Positions 8,352 to 17,217 of a DNA stretch of 64,000 nucleotides are shown piece after piece. The DNA lies in the NCBI RefSeq assembly GCF_006438845.1, contig NZ_RCZJ01000001.1, forward strand, positions 1,170,101 through 1,234,100, in the 5' to 3' direction. Within the stretch, counting starts at the first letter, position 1. Each line of letters begins with the position of its first letter. Origin of the DNA: Variovorax ginsengisoli. GTDB taxonomy: Bacteria; Pseudomonadota; Gammaproteobacteria; Burkholderiales; Burkholderiaceae_C. The position numbers and the translations under genes are program-made. Under the pieces are notes generated by a model, which had not been told where the DNA came from, searched no databases, and saw only the letters and a program-made list of their open reading frames with translations.

Positions 8352-9275
8352 ATGGTGAGCGCCGTCTTTCATTCTCCGCTGGAGGCCAACGTGCCTCTGT
8401 CCTCGCCGGCTACCGTGTCGGTTGTCGCACCCGCCAAGGCTGCCGCCGTTGCGGTGCCTGCGCCGGTACAGACCGTGCCACGCAAGCCGCTCGACCTGCG
8501 CGCCTTCTGGATGCGAGTGCTGCCGCCGCTGGCCGGCTTCGGCCTGCTTTTGCTGGTCTGGGAGCTGATCGCGATGAACAGCACCACGGGCTTCCCGTCG
8601 CCGCTGGTCACGGCCAAGCAGGCGCTGGCGGTGTTCGCCGATCCGTTCTACAGCAAGGGGCCCAACGACCAGGGCGTGGGCTGGAACGTGCTGTCGTCCT
8701 TGCAGCGCGTGGCGCTGGGCTTCGGCCTGGCGGCGCTGGTGGGCATCCCGGCGGGCTTCGCGATCGGGCGCTTCGAGTTCCTCGCGCGCATGTTCAACCC
8801 GCTGATCAGCCTGCTGCGCCCGGTGTCGCCGTTGGCCTGGCTGCCGATCGGCCTGCTGGTCTTCAAGGGCGCCAACCCGGCCGCCATCTGGACCATCTTC
8901 ATCTGCTCGATCTGGCCGATGGTGATCAACACCGCCGTCGGCGTGCAGCGCGTGCCGAGCGACTACATGAACGTGGCCAAGGTGCTGAACCTTTCCGAAT
9001 GGAAGATCCTCACCAAGATCCTCTTCCCCGCCGTGCTGCCCTACATGCTGACCGGCGTGCGCCTGGCGGTCGGCACCGCGTGGCTGGTGATCGTAGCGGC
9101 CGAGATGCTGACCGGCGGCGTGGGCATCGGCTTCTGGGTGTGGGACGAGTGGAACAACCTCAACGTCGCCAACATCATCATCGCGATCTTCGTCATCGGC
9201 GTGGTCGGCCTGGCGCTCGAATTCGCGCTCATCAAGATCGCCACCGCGTTCACGTTCGAAGAGGTGAAGTCATGA
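8352..9275 (+). CDS. nrtB: Nitrate ABC transporter permease
   Basis: A 307-residue inner-membrane permease of the NitT/TauT family. An N-terminal Ala/Pro/Val-rich stretch of about 50 residues precedes six predicted membrane spans, with the BPD_transp_1 coupling-helix region around residues 195-230 (MNVAKVLNLSEWKILTKILF). The membrane component forms the nitrate channel together with NrtA and the ATPase. The start lies 10 bp after nrtA, and its last bases overlap the next ATG (ATGA). The long N-terminal extension is slightly unusual; an internal start could shorten it. Confidence 0.93.
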   Translation: MVSAVFHSPLEANVPLSSPATVSVVAPAKAAAVAVPAPVQTVPRKPLDLRAFWMRVLPPLAGFGLLLLVWELIAMNSTTGFPSPLVTAKQALAVFADPFYSKGPNDQGVGWNVLSSLQRVALGFGLAALVGIPAGFAIGRFEFLARMFNPLISLLRPVSPLAWLPIGLLVFKGANPAAIWTIFICSIWPMVINTAVGVQRVPSDYMNVAKVLNLSEWKILTKILFPAVLPYMLTGVRLAVGTAWLVIVAAEMLTGGVGIGFWVWDEWNNLNVANIIIAIFVIGVVGLALEFALIKIATAFTFEEVKS

Positions 9276-10075
9276 ATGAAGCCAAGTTCATCGAGATCAG
9301 CGGCGTCGAACAGACCTTCAAGACGCCCAAGGGCAGCTTCCAGGCGCTGCGCGACATCGACCTGACCGTCGCCAAGGGCGAGTTCGTGGCGCTGATCGGC
9401 CACTCGGGCTGCGGCAAGTCGACCCTGCTGAACCTGATCGCCGGCCTCACCAAGCCGACGCATGGCACGCTGCTGTGCGCCAACCGCGAAATCGCCGGCC
9501 CCGGGCCGGAGCGCGCGGTGGTTTTCCAAAACCATTCGCTGCTGCCGTGGCTCACCTGCTACGAGAACATCTACCTCGGCGTGGAGCGCGTCTTCGCGGC
9601 GACCGAAAGCAAGGCGCAGCTGAAGGCCCGCACCGACGCGGCGCTGGCGCTGGTCGGTCTCACGCCGGCCGCGCAGAAGCGACCCGGCGAGATCTCGGGC
9701 GGCATGAAGCAGCGCGTAGGCATCGCCCGTGCACTGGCGATGGAACCGAAGGTGCTGCTGATGGACGAGCCCTTCGGCGCGCTCGACGCGCTGACCCGCG
9801 CGCGCCTGCAGGACGAACTGCTGGCCATCGTGCAGAAGACGCGCAGCACCGTGGTCATGGTGACGCACGACGTGGACGAGGCTGTGCTGCTGTCCGACAA
9901 GATCGTGATGATGACCAACGGACCGTCGGCCACCATCGGCGAGGTGCTGCCCGTCAACCTGCCGCGCCCGCGCAACCGCGTCGAGCTGGCCGAGGACCGC
10001 GACTACGTGCACTACCGCAAGGCGGTCATCGACTTTCTCTACACGCGGCAGGGCCACGTGGAAAAAGCCGCCTGA
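9272..10075 (+). CDS. nrtC: Nitrate ABC transporter ATP-binding protein
   Basis: A 267-residue ABC ATPase that powers nitrate import. The Walker A motif GHSGCGKST is at residues 43-51, the ABC signature is in EISGGMKQRV, and Walker B is in VLLMDEPFGALD, followed by an H-loop histidine in MVTHD. It is a single-domain protein like Klebsiella NasD or cyanobacterial NrtD, without the extra solute-binding domain of cyanobacterial NrtC. Translation is coupled to the permease through a 4 bp ATGA overlap. Confidence 0.93.
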   Translation: MNEAKFIEISGVEQTFKTPKGSFQALRDIDLTVAKGEFVALIGHSGCGKSTLLNLIAGLTKPTHGTLLCANREIAGPGPERAVVFQNHSLLPWLTCYENIYLGVERVFAATESKAQLKARTDAALALVGLTPAAQKRPGEISGGMKQRVGIARALAMEPKVLLMDEPFGALDALTRARLQDELLAIVQKTRSTVVMVTHDVDEAVLLSDKIVMMTNGPSATIGEVLPVNLPRPRNRVELAEDRDYVHYRKAVIDFLYTRQGHVEKAA

Positions 10076-10095
10076 ACGTAGGCGCAGGAACCATC

Positions 10096-11328
10096 GTGGA
10101 CATGCGGGCGAAAAAACCAAAGCAGAAGCTGGTGCTCGTGGGCAACGGCATGGCCGGTGTGCGCACGCTCGAAGAGCTGATCAAGATCGACCCGGACCTC
10201 TACGACATCACGGTGTTCGGCGCCGAGCCGCACCCCAACTACAACCGCATCCTGCTGTCGCCGGTGCTGGCGGGCGAGCAGACGCTCGATGAGATCGTGC
10301 TCAATCCCTGGTCGTGGTACGAAGAACACGGGATCACGGTGCACGCCGGGCGCAAGGTGGTCGCGGTCGACCGCGTGAAGCGCATCGTGCGCGCCGACGA
10401 TGGCACCGAGGCGCCCTACGACCGGCTGCTGCTGTGCACCGGCTCGCATCCCTTCGTGCTGCCGGTGCCGGGCAAGGACCTCGAGGGCGTGATCGCCTAC
10501 CGCGACATCGCCGACACGCAGGCCATGATCGAGACCGCGAAGACGCACCGGCACGCGGTCGTCATCGGCGGCGGCCTGCTCGGCCTGGAAGCGGCCAACG
10601 GCCTGATGCTGCGCGGCATGCGCGTGACGGTGGTGCACGTCAGCGAATGGCTGATGAACCGCCAGCTCGACGACGTGGCGGCCGGCCTGTTGCGCCAGTC
10701 GCTCGAAGCGCGCGGCTTGACGTTCCGGCTCGGCGCCCACACGCAGGAACTCGTCGGTGATGAAACCGGCCGCGTGAAAGCCATTCGCTTCAAAGACGGC
10801 AGCGAGGAGCCGGCCGACCTGGTCGTGATGGCGGTCGGCATCCGCCCCAACGTCGCGCTGGCCGAATCGATGCGGCTGCACTGCGACCGCGGCATCGTCG
10901 TGACCGACACGCTGCAGACCGTGACCGACGCGCGCATCTACGCGGTGGGCGAATGCGCTGCGCACCGCGGCGTCGCCTACGGCCTGGTCGCGCCGCTGTT
11001 CGAGCAGGCGCGCGTGGCGGCCAACCACCTGGCGGAGATGGGCTACGGCCGCTACCTGGGCTCGTTCATCTCGACCAAGCTCAAGGTGACCGGCATCGAC
11101 CTGTTCAGCGCCGGCAATTTCATGGGCGGCGAAGGCACCGAGGAAATCGTGCTGAACGACCCGGCCGACGGCGTCTACAAGAAGCTCGTGATCCAGGGCG
11201 ACAAGCTGGTCGGCGCCTGCCTGTACGGCGACACGTCCGACGGCCCCTGGTACTTCGAGCTGCTGCGCGAAGGCCGCAACGTGCGCGGCATTCGCGACCA
11301 GCTGATGTTTGGTGCGCCGGGCGTATGA
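10096..11328 (+). CDS. nasC: NAD(P)H/FAD electron-transfer subunit of assimilatory nitrate reductase (NasC/NirB N-terminal type)
   Basis: A protein of about 410 residues resembling the FAD/NADH half of NirB and Klebsiella NasC. LVLVGNGMAGVRTLEEL near the N-terminus binds FAD, and AVVIGGGLLGLEAANGL near residue 160 binds NAD(P)H. It would pass electrons from NADH to NasA, whose gene overlaps its stop by 4 bp. GTG at 10096 is preferred because AGGAA lies 5 bases upstream; ATG at 10102 is the alternative. It has no siroheme or 4Fe-4S nitrite reductase region, so it is not a complete NirB. Confidence 0.85.
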   Translation: MDMRAKKPKQKLVLVGNGMAGVRTLEELIKIDPDLYDITVFGAEPHPNYNRILLSPVLAGEQTLDEIVLNPWSWYEEHGITVHAGRKVVAVDRVKRIVRADDGTEAPYDRLLLCTGSHPFVLPVPGKDLEGVIAYRDIADTQAMIETAKTHRHAVVIGGGLLGLEAANGLMLRGMRVTVVHVSEWLMNRQLDDVAAGLLRQSLEARGLTFRLGAHTQELVGDETGRVKAIRFKDGSEEPADLVVMAVGIRPNVALAESMRLHCDRGIVVTDTLQTVTDARIYAVGECAAHRGVAYGLVAPLFEQARVAANHLAEMGYGRYLGSFISTKLKVTGIDLFSAGNFMGGEGTEEIVLNDPADGVYKKLVIQGDKLVGACLYGDTSDGPWYFELLREGRNVRGIRDQLMFGAPGV

Positions 11329-14183
11329 GCGCGATGCGCGAGACCCAGTCGACCTGCCCCTACTGCGGCGTGGGTTGCGGCGTGATCATCGAATCGGAGG
11401 GCACGCAGATCACCGGCGTGCGCGGCGATCCTGCGCATCCGGCCAACTTCGGGCGGCTGTGCACCAAGGGATCGACGCTGCACCTCACGGCCACGGCCGC
11501 CGTCACCATGCAGACGCGCCTGCTGCATCCGATGCGGCGCACGGCACGCGGCACCGCGCCGTCGGCGATCGGCTGGCACGAGGCGCTCGACACGGCGACC
11601 GCGAAGTTCGCGCAGGTCATCCGCGACCACGGCCCCGACGCGGTCGGCTTCTACATCTCGGGCCAGCTGCTGACCGAGGACTACTACGTCTTCAACAAGC
11701 TGGCCAAGGGCCTGATCGGCACCAACAACATCGACACCAACTCGCGCCTGTGCATGAGCAGCGCGGTCGCGGGCTACAAGAAGACGCTGGGCGCCGACGC
11801 GCCGCCCGCCTGCTACGACGACCTCAACCACGCGCAGTGCCTGTTCGTCGTCGGCAGCAACACGGCCTGGGCGCACCCCATCCTGTTCCGCCGCATCGAG
11901 GACGCGAAGCGCGCCAACCCGGCGATGAAGATCGTCGTGGTCGACCCGCGCCGCACCGACACCTGCGAGATCGCCGACCTGCACCTGGCCATCCAGCCCG
12001 GCACCGACGTGATGCTGTTCCATGGCCTGCTGCACCTGATGCTGCGCGAAAGCTGGACCCAGCCCGACTACATCGCGGCGCACACCACGGGCTTCGACGC
12101 GCTGGCGGCGCGGGTGCACGACTGCACGCCCGAGCGCGTGGCGCAGGTCTGCGGCATCGATGCACGCGACCTGCTCGAAACCGCGCGCCTTTTCGCCACC
12201 TCGGCCGCCACGCTGAGCCTGTACTGCCAGGGGTTGAACCAGTCGTCGTCGGGCACCGCGAAGAACGGGACGCTCATCAACCTGCACCTGGCCACGGGGC
12301 AGATCGGCCGGGCCGGCGCCGGGCCCTTCTCGCTCACCGGCCAGCCCAACGCGATGGGCGGCCGCGAGGTCGGCGGCATGGCGAACCTGCTGGGGGCGCA
12401 CCGTGACCTGGCCAACCCGGCACACCGCGCTGAAGTGGCCGCGCTGTGGGGTTTGAGCGAAGGACACGATGTGCCTGCGACGCCGGGCAAGACCGCGGTC
12501 GAGCTGTTCCAGGCGGCCGCCGACGGCGATATCCGCGCGCTGTGGATCGCCTGCACCAATCCCGCGCAATCGATGCCCGACCAGGCGACCGTGCGCCGCG
12601 CGCTGGAGCGCTGCGAATTCGTCGTCGTGCAGGAAGCCTTCGCCACCACCGCCACCTGCGCCTACGCCGACCTGCTGCTGCCCGCGACGACCTGGGGCGA
12701 AAAGGTCGGCACCGTGACCAACAGCGAGCGCCGGATCTCGCGGGTGCGCCAAGCCGTGCCGGCGCCTGGCGCGACGCGGCACGACTGGTCGGCCGTCACC
12801 GACTTCGCGCAGCGGCTCGAAGCGCTGCTGCCGTCAAGCAGTGCTGTGTCGCTCTTCCCCTACGCGCTCGACACCGAGGCGGGTGCCGAAGCCATCTGGA
12901 ACGAGCACCGCGAGAGCACGCGCGGCCGCGACCTCGACATCACCGGCCTGAGCTGGCCGATGCTCGACGCCCAGGGCCCGCAGCAGTGGCCGCTGCCGGA
13001 AGGCCGATCGAGCGGTCGCGCACGCCTCTACGAAGACGGGGTCTTCCCCACCCTCGACGGCCGCGCCCGCTTCTACGATGTGGCCTACCAGCCTGTCGCC
13101 GAAGCCCGCGAACCGCGCTACCCCTTCGCACTGAACACCGGCCGCCTGCGCGACCAGTGGCACGGCATGAGCCGCACCGGCACGCTCGGCCGCCTGTTCA
13201 GCCACGCGCCGGAGCCGGTCGTGCAGATGCACCCCGAGGACATGGCGGGCCGGAAGATCCGCGATGGCGATCTGGTCGAAGTCACCTCGAAGCGCGGCGC
13301 CATCGTGCTGCCGGCGCAAAGCAGCACCGACATCGGCCTGGGCCAGAGCTTCATCGCCATGCACTGGGGCGAAGAAGCGCTGAGCGGCCGGTCGCACAGG
13401 GGCAAGCGGCTGGCTGGCGTCAATGCGCTGAGCAACCCCGCCTTCTGCCCCGAGTCGAAGCAGCCCGAGCTCAAGCACGCGGCCGTGCAGATCGTGAAGG
13501 CCGACCTGCCCTGGTCGCTGCTCGCGGTGGCCTGGCTGCCCGGCGACCGCGTGCTCGCCGTGCAGACCGCTTTGCGCGCGCTGATGCCGCGTTTCGCCTT
13601 CGCCAGTTGCGTGCCCTTCGGCAGCGGCGGTGCGCTGAACGCGGGCACGGCCGAACGCAGCGGCCTGCTGTTCCGCGCGGCCGACCACGACGCCGCGCCG
13701 GCCGACCTGCTCGCCGAGATCGAAGCCCTGCTCGGCCTCGCCACGCCCGACACCTTGCGCTACGCCGACGCGCGCCAGGGCCAGCGCCGCGCCGCGCGGC
13801 TGGTGCGCTCGGCGGCCGATCCGACCGAGGCGCGGCTCGATGCGTTTCTGCTGGGCGGCGACACGCGGTCCGAAGCCTGGATCAAGCCCCTGCTGCAGGA
13901 CCAGTTGCCGGCCCAGGCCTTCGGCCGACAACTGCTGCGGCCCGGCGCCACCGCGCCAGTGCGCATCCAGGCGCGCGGCAAGGTGGTCTGCAGCTGCTTC
14001 GGCGTGACCGAAACGGCCATCCTCACGCGGCTGCCGCAGTGCACCAGCAACGACCGGCAGCGGCTCGCTGCGCTGCAGGGCGAATTGAAGTGCGGCACCA
14101 ATTGCGGCTCCTGTCTCCCGGAGCTGCGACGCATGCTGCACGCCACCTCGGTCGCGGCGCAACCGGAGGCGGCCCTCTCATGA
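11325..14183 (+). CDS. nasA: Assimilatory nitrate reductase catalytic subunit (Mo-bis-MGD)
   Basis: A 952-residue molybdopterin oxidoreductase that reduces nitrate to nitrite in the cytoplasm. Four cysteines near the N-terminus (11, 14, 18, 46) bind a 4Fe-4S cluster, and the central part is the molybdopterin and dinucleotide-binding body. The C-terminus carries a BFD-like 2Fe-2S domain (cysteines 889 and 891, then CGTNCGSC at 923-930), as in Klebsiella NasA. That extra cluster fits electron input from the NasC flavoprotein. The ATG overlaps the nasC stop (ATGA). No periplasmic signal is present. Confidence 0.96.
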   Translation: MSAMRETQSTCPYCGVGCGVIIESEGTQITGVRGDPAHPANFGRLCTKGSTLHLTATAAVTMQTRLLHPMRRTARGTAPSAIGWHEALDTATAKFAQVIRDHGPDAVGFYISGQLLTEDYYVFNKLAKGLIGTNNIDTNSRLCMSSAVAGYKKTLGADAPPACYDDLNHAQCLFVVGSNTAWAHPILFRRIEDAKRANPAMKIVVVDPRRTDTCEIADLHLAIQPGTDVMLFHGLLHLMLRESWTQPDYIAAHTTGFDALAARVHDCTPERVAQVCGIDARDLLETARLFATSAATLSLYCQGLNQSSSGTAKNGTLINLHLATGQIGRAGAGPFSLTGQPNAMGGREVGGMANLLGAHRDLANPAHRAEVAALWGLSEGHDVPATPGKTAVELFQAAADGDIRALWIACTNPAQSMPDQATVRRALERCEFVVVQEAFATTATCAYADLLLPATTWGEKVGTVTNSERRISRVRQAVPAPGATRHDWSAVTDFAQRLEALLPSSSAVSLFPYALDTEAGAEAIWNEHRESTRGRDLDITGLSWPMLDAQGPQQWPLPEGRSSGRARLYEDGVFPTLDGRARFYDVAYQPVAEAREPRYPFALNTGRLRDQWHGMSRTGTLGRLFSHAPEPVVQMHPEDMAGRKIRDGDLVEVTSKRGAIVLPAQSSTDIGLGQSFIAMHWGEEALSGRSHRGKRLAGVNALSNPAFCPESKQPELKHAAVQIVKADLPWSLLAVAWLPGDRVLAVQTALRALMPRFAFASCVPFGSGGALNAGTAERSGLLFRAADHDAAPADLLAEIEALLGLATPDTLRYADARQGQRRAARLVRSAADPTEARLDAFLLGGDTRSEAWIKPLLQDQLPAQAFGRQLLRPGATAPVRIQARGKVVCSCFGVTETAILTRLPQCTSNDRQRLAALQGELKCGTNCGSCLPELRRMLHATSVAAQPEAALS

Positions 14184-14257
14184 ACGCCCTTGGCGCGCCC
14201 ACGGGCATAAGCGAAGCGCTTTTCCGGCATAAGCCTTGCGGGACAATCCGCCTACCC

Positions 14258-15163
14258 ATGGGAATCAGCCACTACATCAAGGAAATCGGTCGCGGTGCGC
14301 GAGGCGCCAAGCCGCTCACGCGCGAACAGTCGGCCGACCTGTTCGGTCAGGTTCTGGACGGCGCCGTCACAGACCTCGAGATCGGCGGCTTCTGCCTGGC
14401 CATGCGCATCAAGGGCGAAACGCCCGAGGAGATGGCCGGCTTCCTCGATGCCACCCATGCACGGCTGACCCTGTTCCCCGCCGCGGGCCGCGCGTTGATC
14501 GTGCTGCCCAGCTACAACGGCGCGCGCAAGCTGCCGGTGCTCACCCCGCTGCTCGCGCTGTTGCTGGCGCGCGAGGGCCTGCCGGTGTTGGTGCACGGCA
14601 GTGCCAGCGAGTCGAGCCGCGTGCTGGCGTCGAACGTGCTGGCCGCGCTCGACGTGCCCGCGATTGCCGCCGTGCGCGCAGTGGCCGACGGCGAGGTGGC
14701 CTTCGCGCCGACCGAGTTGCTGAACCCGGCGCTCAAGAAGCTGCTCGACGTGCGCCGCGTGGTCGGCCTGCGCAACCCCGGGCACAGCGTGGTGAAGCTG
14801 ATGCGGCCGACCGCAGGCCCCTGCGTGGTGGTCGCAAGTTACACGCATCCGGCCTACGCCACGGTGATGGGCGACACCTTCGCGCTGACCCACACCACGG
14901 CCCTCCTGTCGCGTGGCCTCGAAGGCGAAGTCGTGTCCGACCCGCGCCGCACCGCGCAGATCGACGGCTACGTGCGCGGCGTGCGGCAGGAGCTGCAGGC
15001 GCAGCAGGCCGGCACGCTGGCCGAGGTGCCAGGCCTGCCGACCGAGATCGACATCGCATCGACCGTGCGGTACACGCGCCGCGTGCTGGCGGGCGAGCTG
15101 CCCGTGCCCGGCGCGATCGCCACCCAGGTCGCGCACATCCGACAACTGGCACTTCAAGCATGA
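14258..15163 (+). CDS. ybiB: DNA-binding protein YbiB (TrpD2 family, anthranilate phosphoribosyltransferase fold)
   Basis: A 301-residue protein of the glycosyl transferase family 3 fold. The opening ISHYIKEIGRGARG and the LIVLPSYNGARKLPVL region match YbiB rather than biosynthetic TrpD, and the substrate loops of TrpD are not preserved. E. coli YbiB binds nucleic acids with little sequence preference and is part of the SOS response. I chose the ATG at 14258 because its N-terminus lines up with E. coli YbiB; an ATG at 14180 overlapping the nasA stop would add 26 residues. The stop overlaps cobA by 4 bp. Confidence 0.82.
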   Translation: MGISHYIKEIGRGARGAKPLTREQSADLFGQVLDGAVTDLEIGGFCLAMRIKGETPEEMAGFLDATHARLTLFPAAGRALIVLPSYNGARKLPVLTPLLALLLAREGLPVLVHGSASESSRVLASNVLAALDVPAIAAVRAVADGEVAFAPTELLNPALKKLLDVRRVVGLRNPGHSVVKLMRPTAGPCVVVASYTHPAYATVMGDTFALTHTTALLSRGLEGEVVSDPRRTAQIDGYVRGVRQELQAQQAGTLAEVPGLPTEIDIASTVRYTRRVLAGELPVPGAIATQVAHIRQLALQA

Positions 15164-15972
15164 ACGACCTCACTCACGACCGCCGCCATGGCACCTGCAC
15201 GCTGGTCGGCGCCGGCCCCGGCGATCCGGAACTGCTGACGCTCAAGGCAGTCAAGGCGATCGGCGTCGCCACCGTGCTCTTCGTGGACGATCTGGTGAAC
15301 GAAGCCGTTCTCGAACATGCCCACCCGGGCGCGCGCATCGTGCATGTCGGCAAGCGCGGCGGTTGCAAGAGCACGCCGCAGGCGTTCATCGAGAAGCTGA
15401 TGATCACCGCGGTGCGCGAAGGCGAGACGGTGGTGCGCCTCAAAGGCGGCGACCCTTTCATCTTCGGCCGCGGCGGCGAAGAGGTGGAACACCTGCGAGA
15501 GGCCGGCATCGAAGTCGCCGTGGTCAACGGCATCACCGCCGGCCTGGCCGCCGTGACCGCGCTGGGCGTGCCGCTCACCCACCGCGACCATGCGCAGGGC
15601 GTCATCTTCGTGACCGGCCATGCCAGGACCGGTGCGGGCGCGCAGGAAGACCCGACGGATTGGCGCGGTCTGGCCGCCACGGCGCACAACGCACACCTCA
15701 CACTCGTCATCTACATGGGCGTGGCCGGTGCGGCGCACATCCAGCGCGAATTGCTGCAGGGCCTGTCGGCGTCGACGCCGGTCGCGGTGGTGCAGCACGC
15801 GAGCCTGCCGCAACAGCGCCACGTGGTCACCCGCTTGGAGCGACTCAGCGTCGACATGGCCGACGCCGGCCTCGGCAGCCCGGCAGTGATCGTGGTGGGC
15901 GATGTGCTGCAGGGTCTGACGGCCGCGAGCGTGCCGCTCGACGTGCCTCGCCACGAGGCCGGTCGCCGCTAG
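15160..15972 (+). CDS. cobA: Uroporphyrinogen-III C-methyltransferase (SUMT)
   Basis: A 270-residue single-domain SUMT that adds two methyl groups from S-adenosylmethionine to uroporphyrinogen III, giving precorrin-2 for siroheme and cobalamin. GAGPGDPELLTLKAVKAI near residue 17 and VRLKGGDPFIFGRGGEE near residue 89 are the two family signatures. No CysG-type dehydrogenase/ferrochelatase domain is attached. Siroheme is the cofactor of nitrite reductase, which explains its position at the end of the nitrate operon. Its ATG overlaps the ybiB stop by 4 bp. Confidence 0.95.
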   Translation: MNDLTHDRRHGTCTLVGAGPGDPELLTLKAVKAIGVATVLFVDDLVNEAVLEHAHPGARIVHVGKRGGCKSTPQAFIEKLMITAVREGETVVRLKGGDPFIFGRGGEEVEHLREAGIEVAVVNGITAGLAAVTALGVPLTHRDHAQGVIFVTGHARTGAGAQEDPTDWRGLAATAHNAHLTLVIYMGVAGAAHIQRELLQGLSASTPVAVVQHASLPQQRHVVTRLERLSVDMADAGLGSPAVIVVGDVLQGLTAASVPLDVPRHEAGRR

Positions 15973-16082
15973 CGACGATCACGCGCGTGAGCTCGGCAGC
16001 GCTCGGCGTCGGCCGTTCAAGCGCGCCTTTCTGTCAGGCAGCCCTAGAATTCGCCGAATTCCAATACGAAAACGGTGTCGCC

Positions 16083-17213
16083 ATGCTCAAAATCGACAAG
16101 CTCAATGAGTTCACCGCGAGCCACGGCGAACTGCAGCGCGGCAAGGGCCTGGTGACCGGAACGGTCGCGTTGAGCCTGGGCATCCTGTGCTTCCTCGGCG
16201 TGCTGGCCTTCCACTTCCCGCAGTACCTCACCACGCCCGAACTGCGCCGCAGTTACAACGTGGACATCATGCGCACGATCCTGCTGGTCGCGATGGTCGC
16301 GGCAGGCGGTTTGGCGCTGGTGAACATCGTGTTCAATCGCTCGCGCTGGCTGTCGTCGGCGGCCTTTCTGCTGATCGTCGCGGCAGCGCTGCTGGGCGGC
16401 CACAAGGTGCCGGTGAACGACTTCGCGGAGAACACGCCTTACATTGGCCTCGACTGGTTCATCCTCGATCTGCTGGGCTCGGCGCTGATCTTCATCTTCA
16501 TCGAGAAACTGTTTGCCCACCGCAAGGACCAGCCGGTGTTCCGCGCCGAATGGCAGACGGACTTTCATCACTTCGTCGTCAACCACATGATCGTTGGCTT
16601 CGTGCTGCTGGCGACCAACCTGCTGGTGCATAAACTTTTCGGCTGGGCCGCCAACGACGGCATCCGCGGCTGGGTGGCCGGTCTGCCCTTCTGGGCCGGC
16701 GTGCTGCTGATCATCCTGGTGGCCGACCTGGTGCAGTACTGGACCCACCGCGCCTACCACGAGGTGCCGACGCTCTGGCGGCTGCACGCGGTGCACCACA
16801 GCGTGAAAAGCATGGACTGGATGGCCGGCTCGCGCCAGCACATCCTCGAGTTGCTCATCACCCGCACGCTGGTGCTCGCGCCGATCTACGTGCTGGGCTT
16901 CAGCAAGGAAGTCATCGACGCCTACATCGTGGTGGTCGGCTTCCAAGCGGTGTTCAACCACTGCAACGTGAACGTGCGACTCGGCCCGCTTCGCTACCTG
17001 ATCGTCACGCCCAACTTCCACCACTGGCACCACGCCCAGGACGACGAGGCGATCGACAAGAACTACGCCGCGCACTATGCCTTTCTCGACCATCTCTTCG
17101 GCACCGCCGTGAAGAGCACCAAGCTTTGGCCCCAGCAATACGGCGTGGTGGGCGACTACGTGCCCAACGGCTTTCTCAAGCAGTTGAAGTTTCCCTTCGT
17201 GTGGAAGGGCTGA
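16083..17213 (+). CDS. Sterol desaturase / fatty acid hydroxylase family membrane protein
   Basis: A 376-residue integral membrane protein with about seven predicted spans. Histidine clusters typical of di-iron hydroxylases are present: HRAYH and HAVHH around residues 222-240, then NFHHWHHAQ near residue 316. The family hydroxylates or desaturates lipids. In bacteria lacking sterols the substrate is often a fatty acid, ornithine lipid, hopanoid or carotenoid; which one applies cannot be read here. The ATG at 16083 lies 110 bp after cobA. The next gene starts 4 bp after its stop, suggesting co-transcription. Confidence 0.88.
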   Translation: MLKIDKLNEFTASHGELQRGKGLVTGTVALSLGILCFLGVLAFHFPQYLTTPELRRSYNVDIMRTILLVAMVAAGGLALVNIVFNRSRWLSSAAFLLIVAAALLGGHKVPVNDFAENTPYIGLDWFILDLLGSALIFIFIEKLFAHRKDQPVFRAEWQTDFHHFVVNHMIVGFVLLATNLLVHKLFGWAANDGIRGWVAGLPFWAGVLLIILVADLVQYWTHRAYHEVPTLWRLHAVHHSVKSMDWMAGSRQHILELLITRTLVLAPIYVLGFSKEVIDAYIVVVGFQAVFNHCNVNVRLGPLRYLIVTPNFHHWHHAQDDEAIDKNYAAHYAFLDHLFGTAVKSTKLWPQQYGVVGDYVPNGFLKQLKFPFVWKG

Positions 17214-17217
17214 CCGT

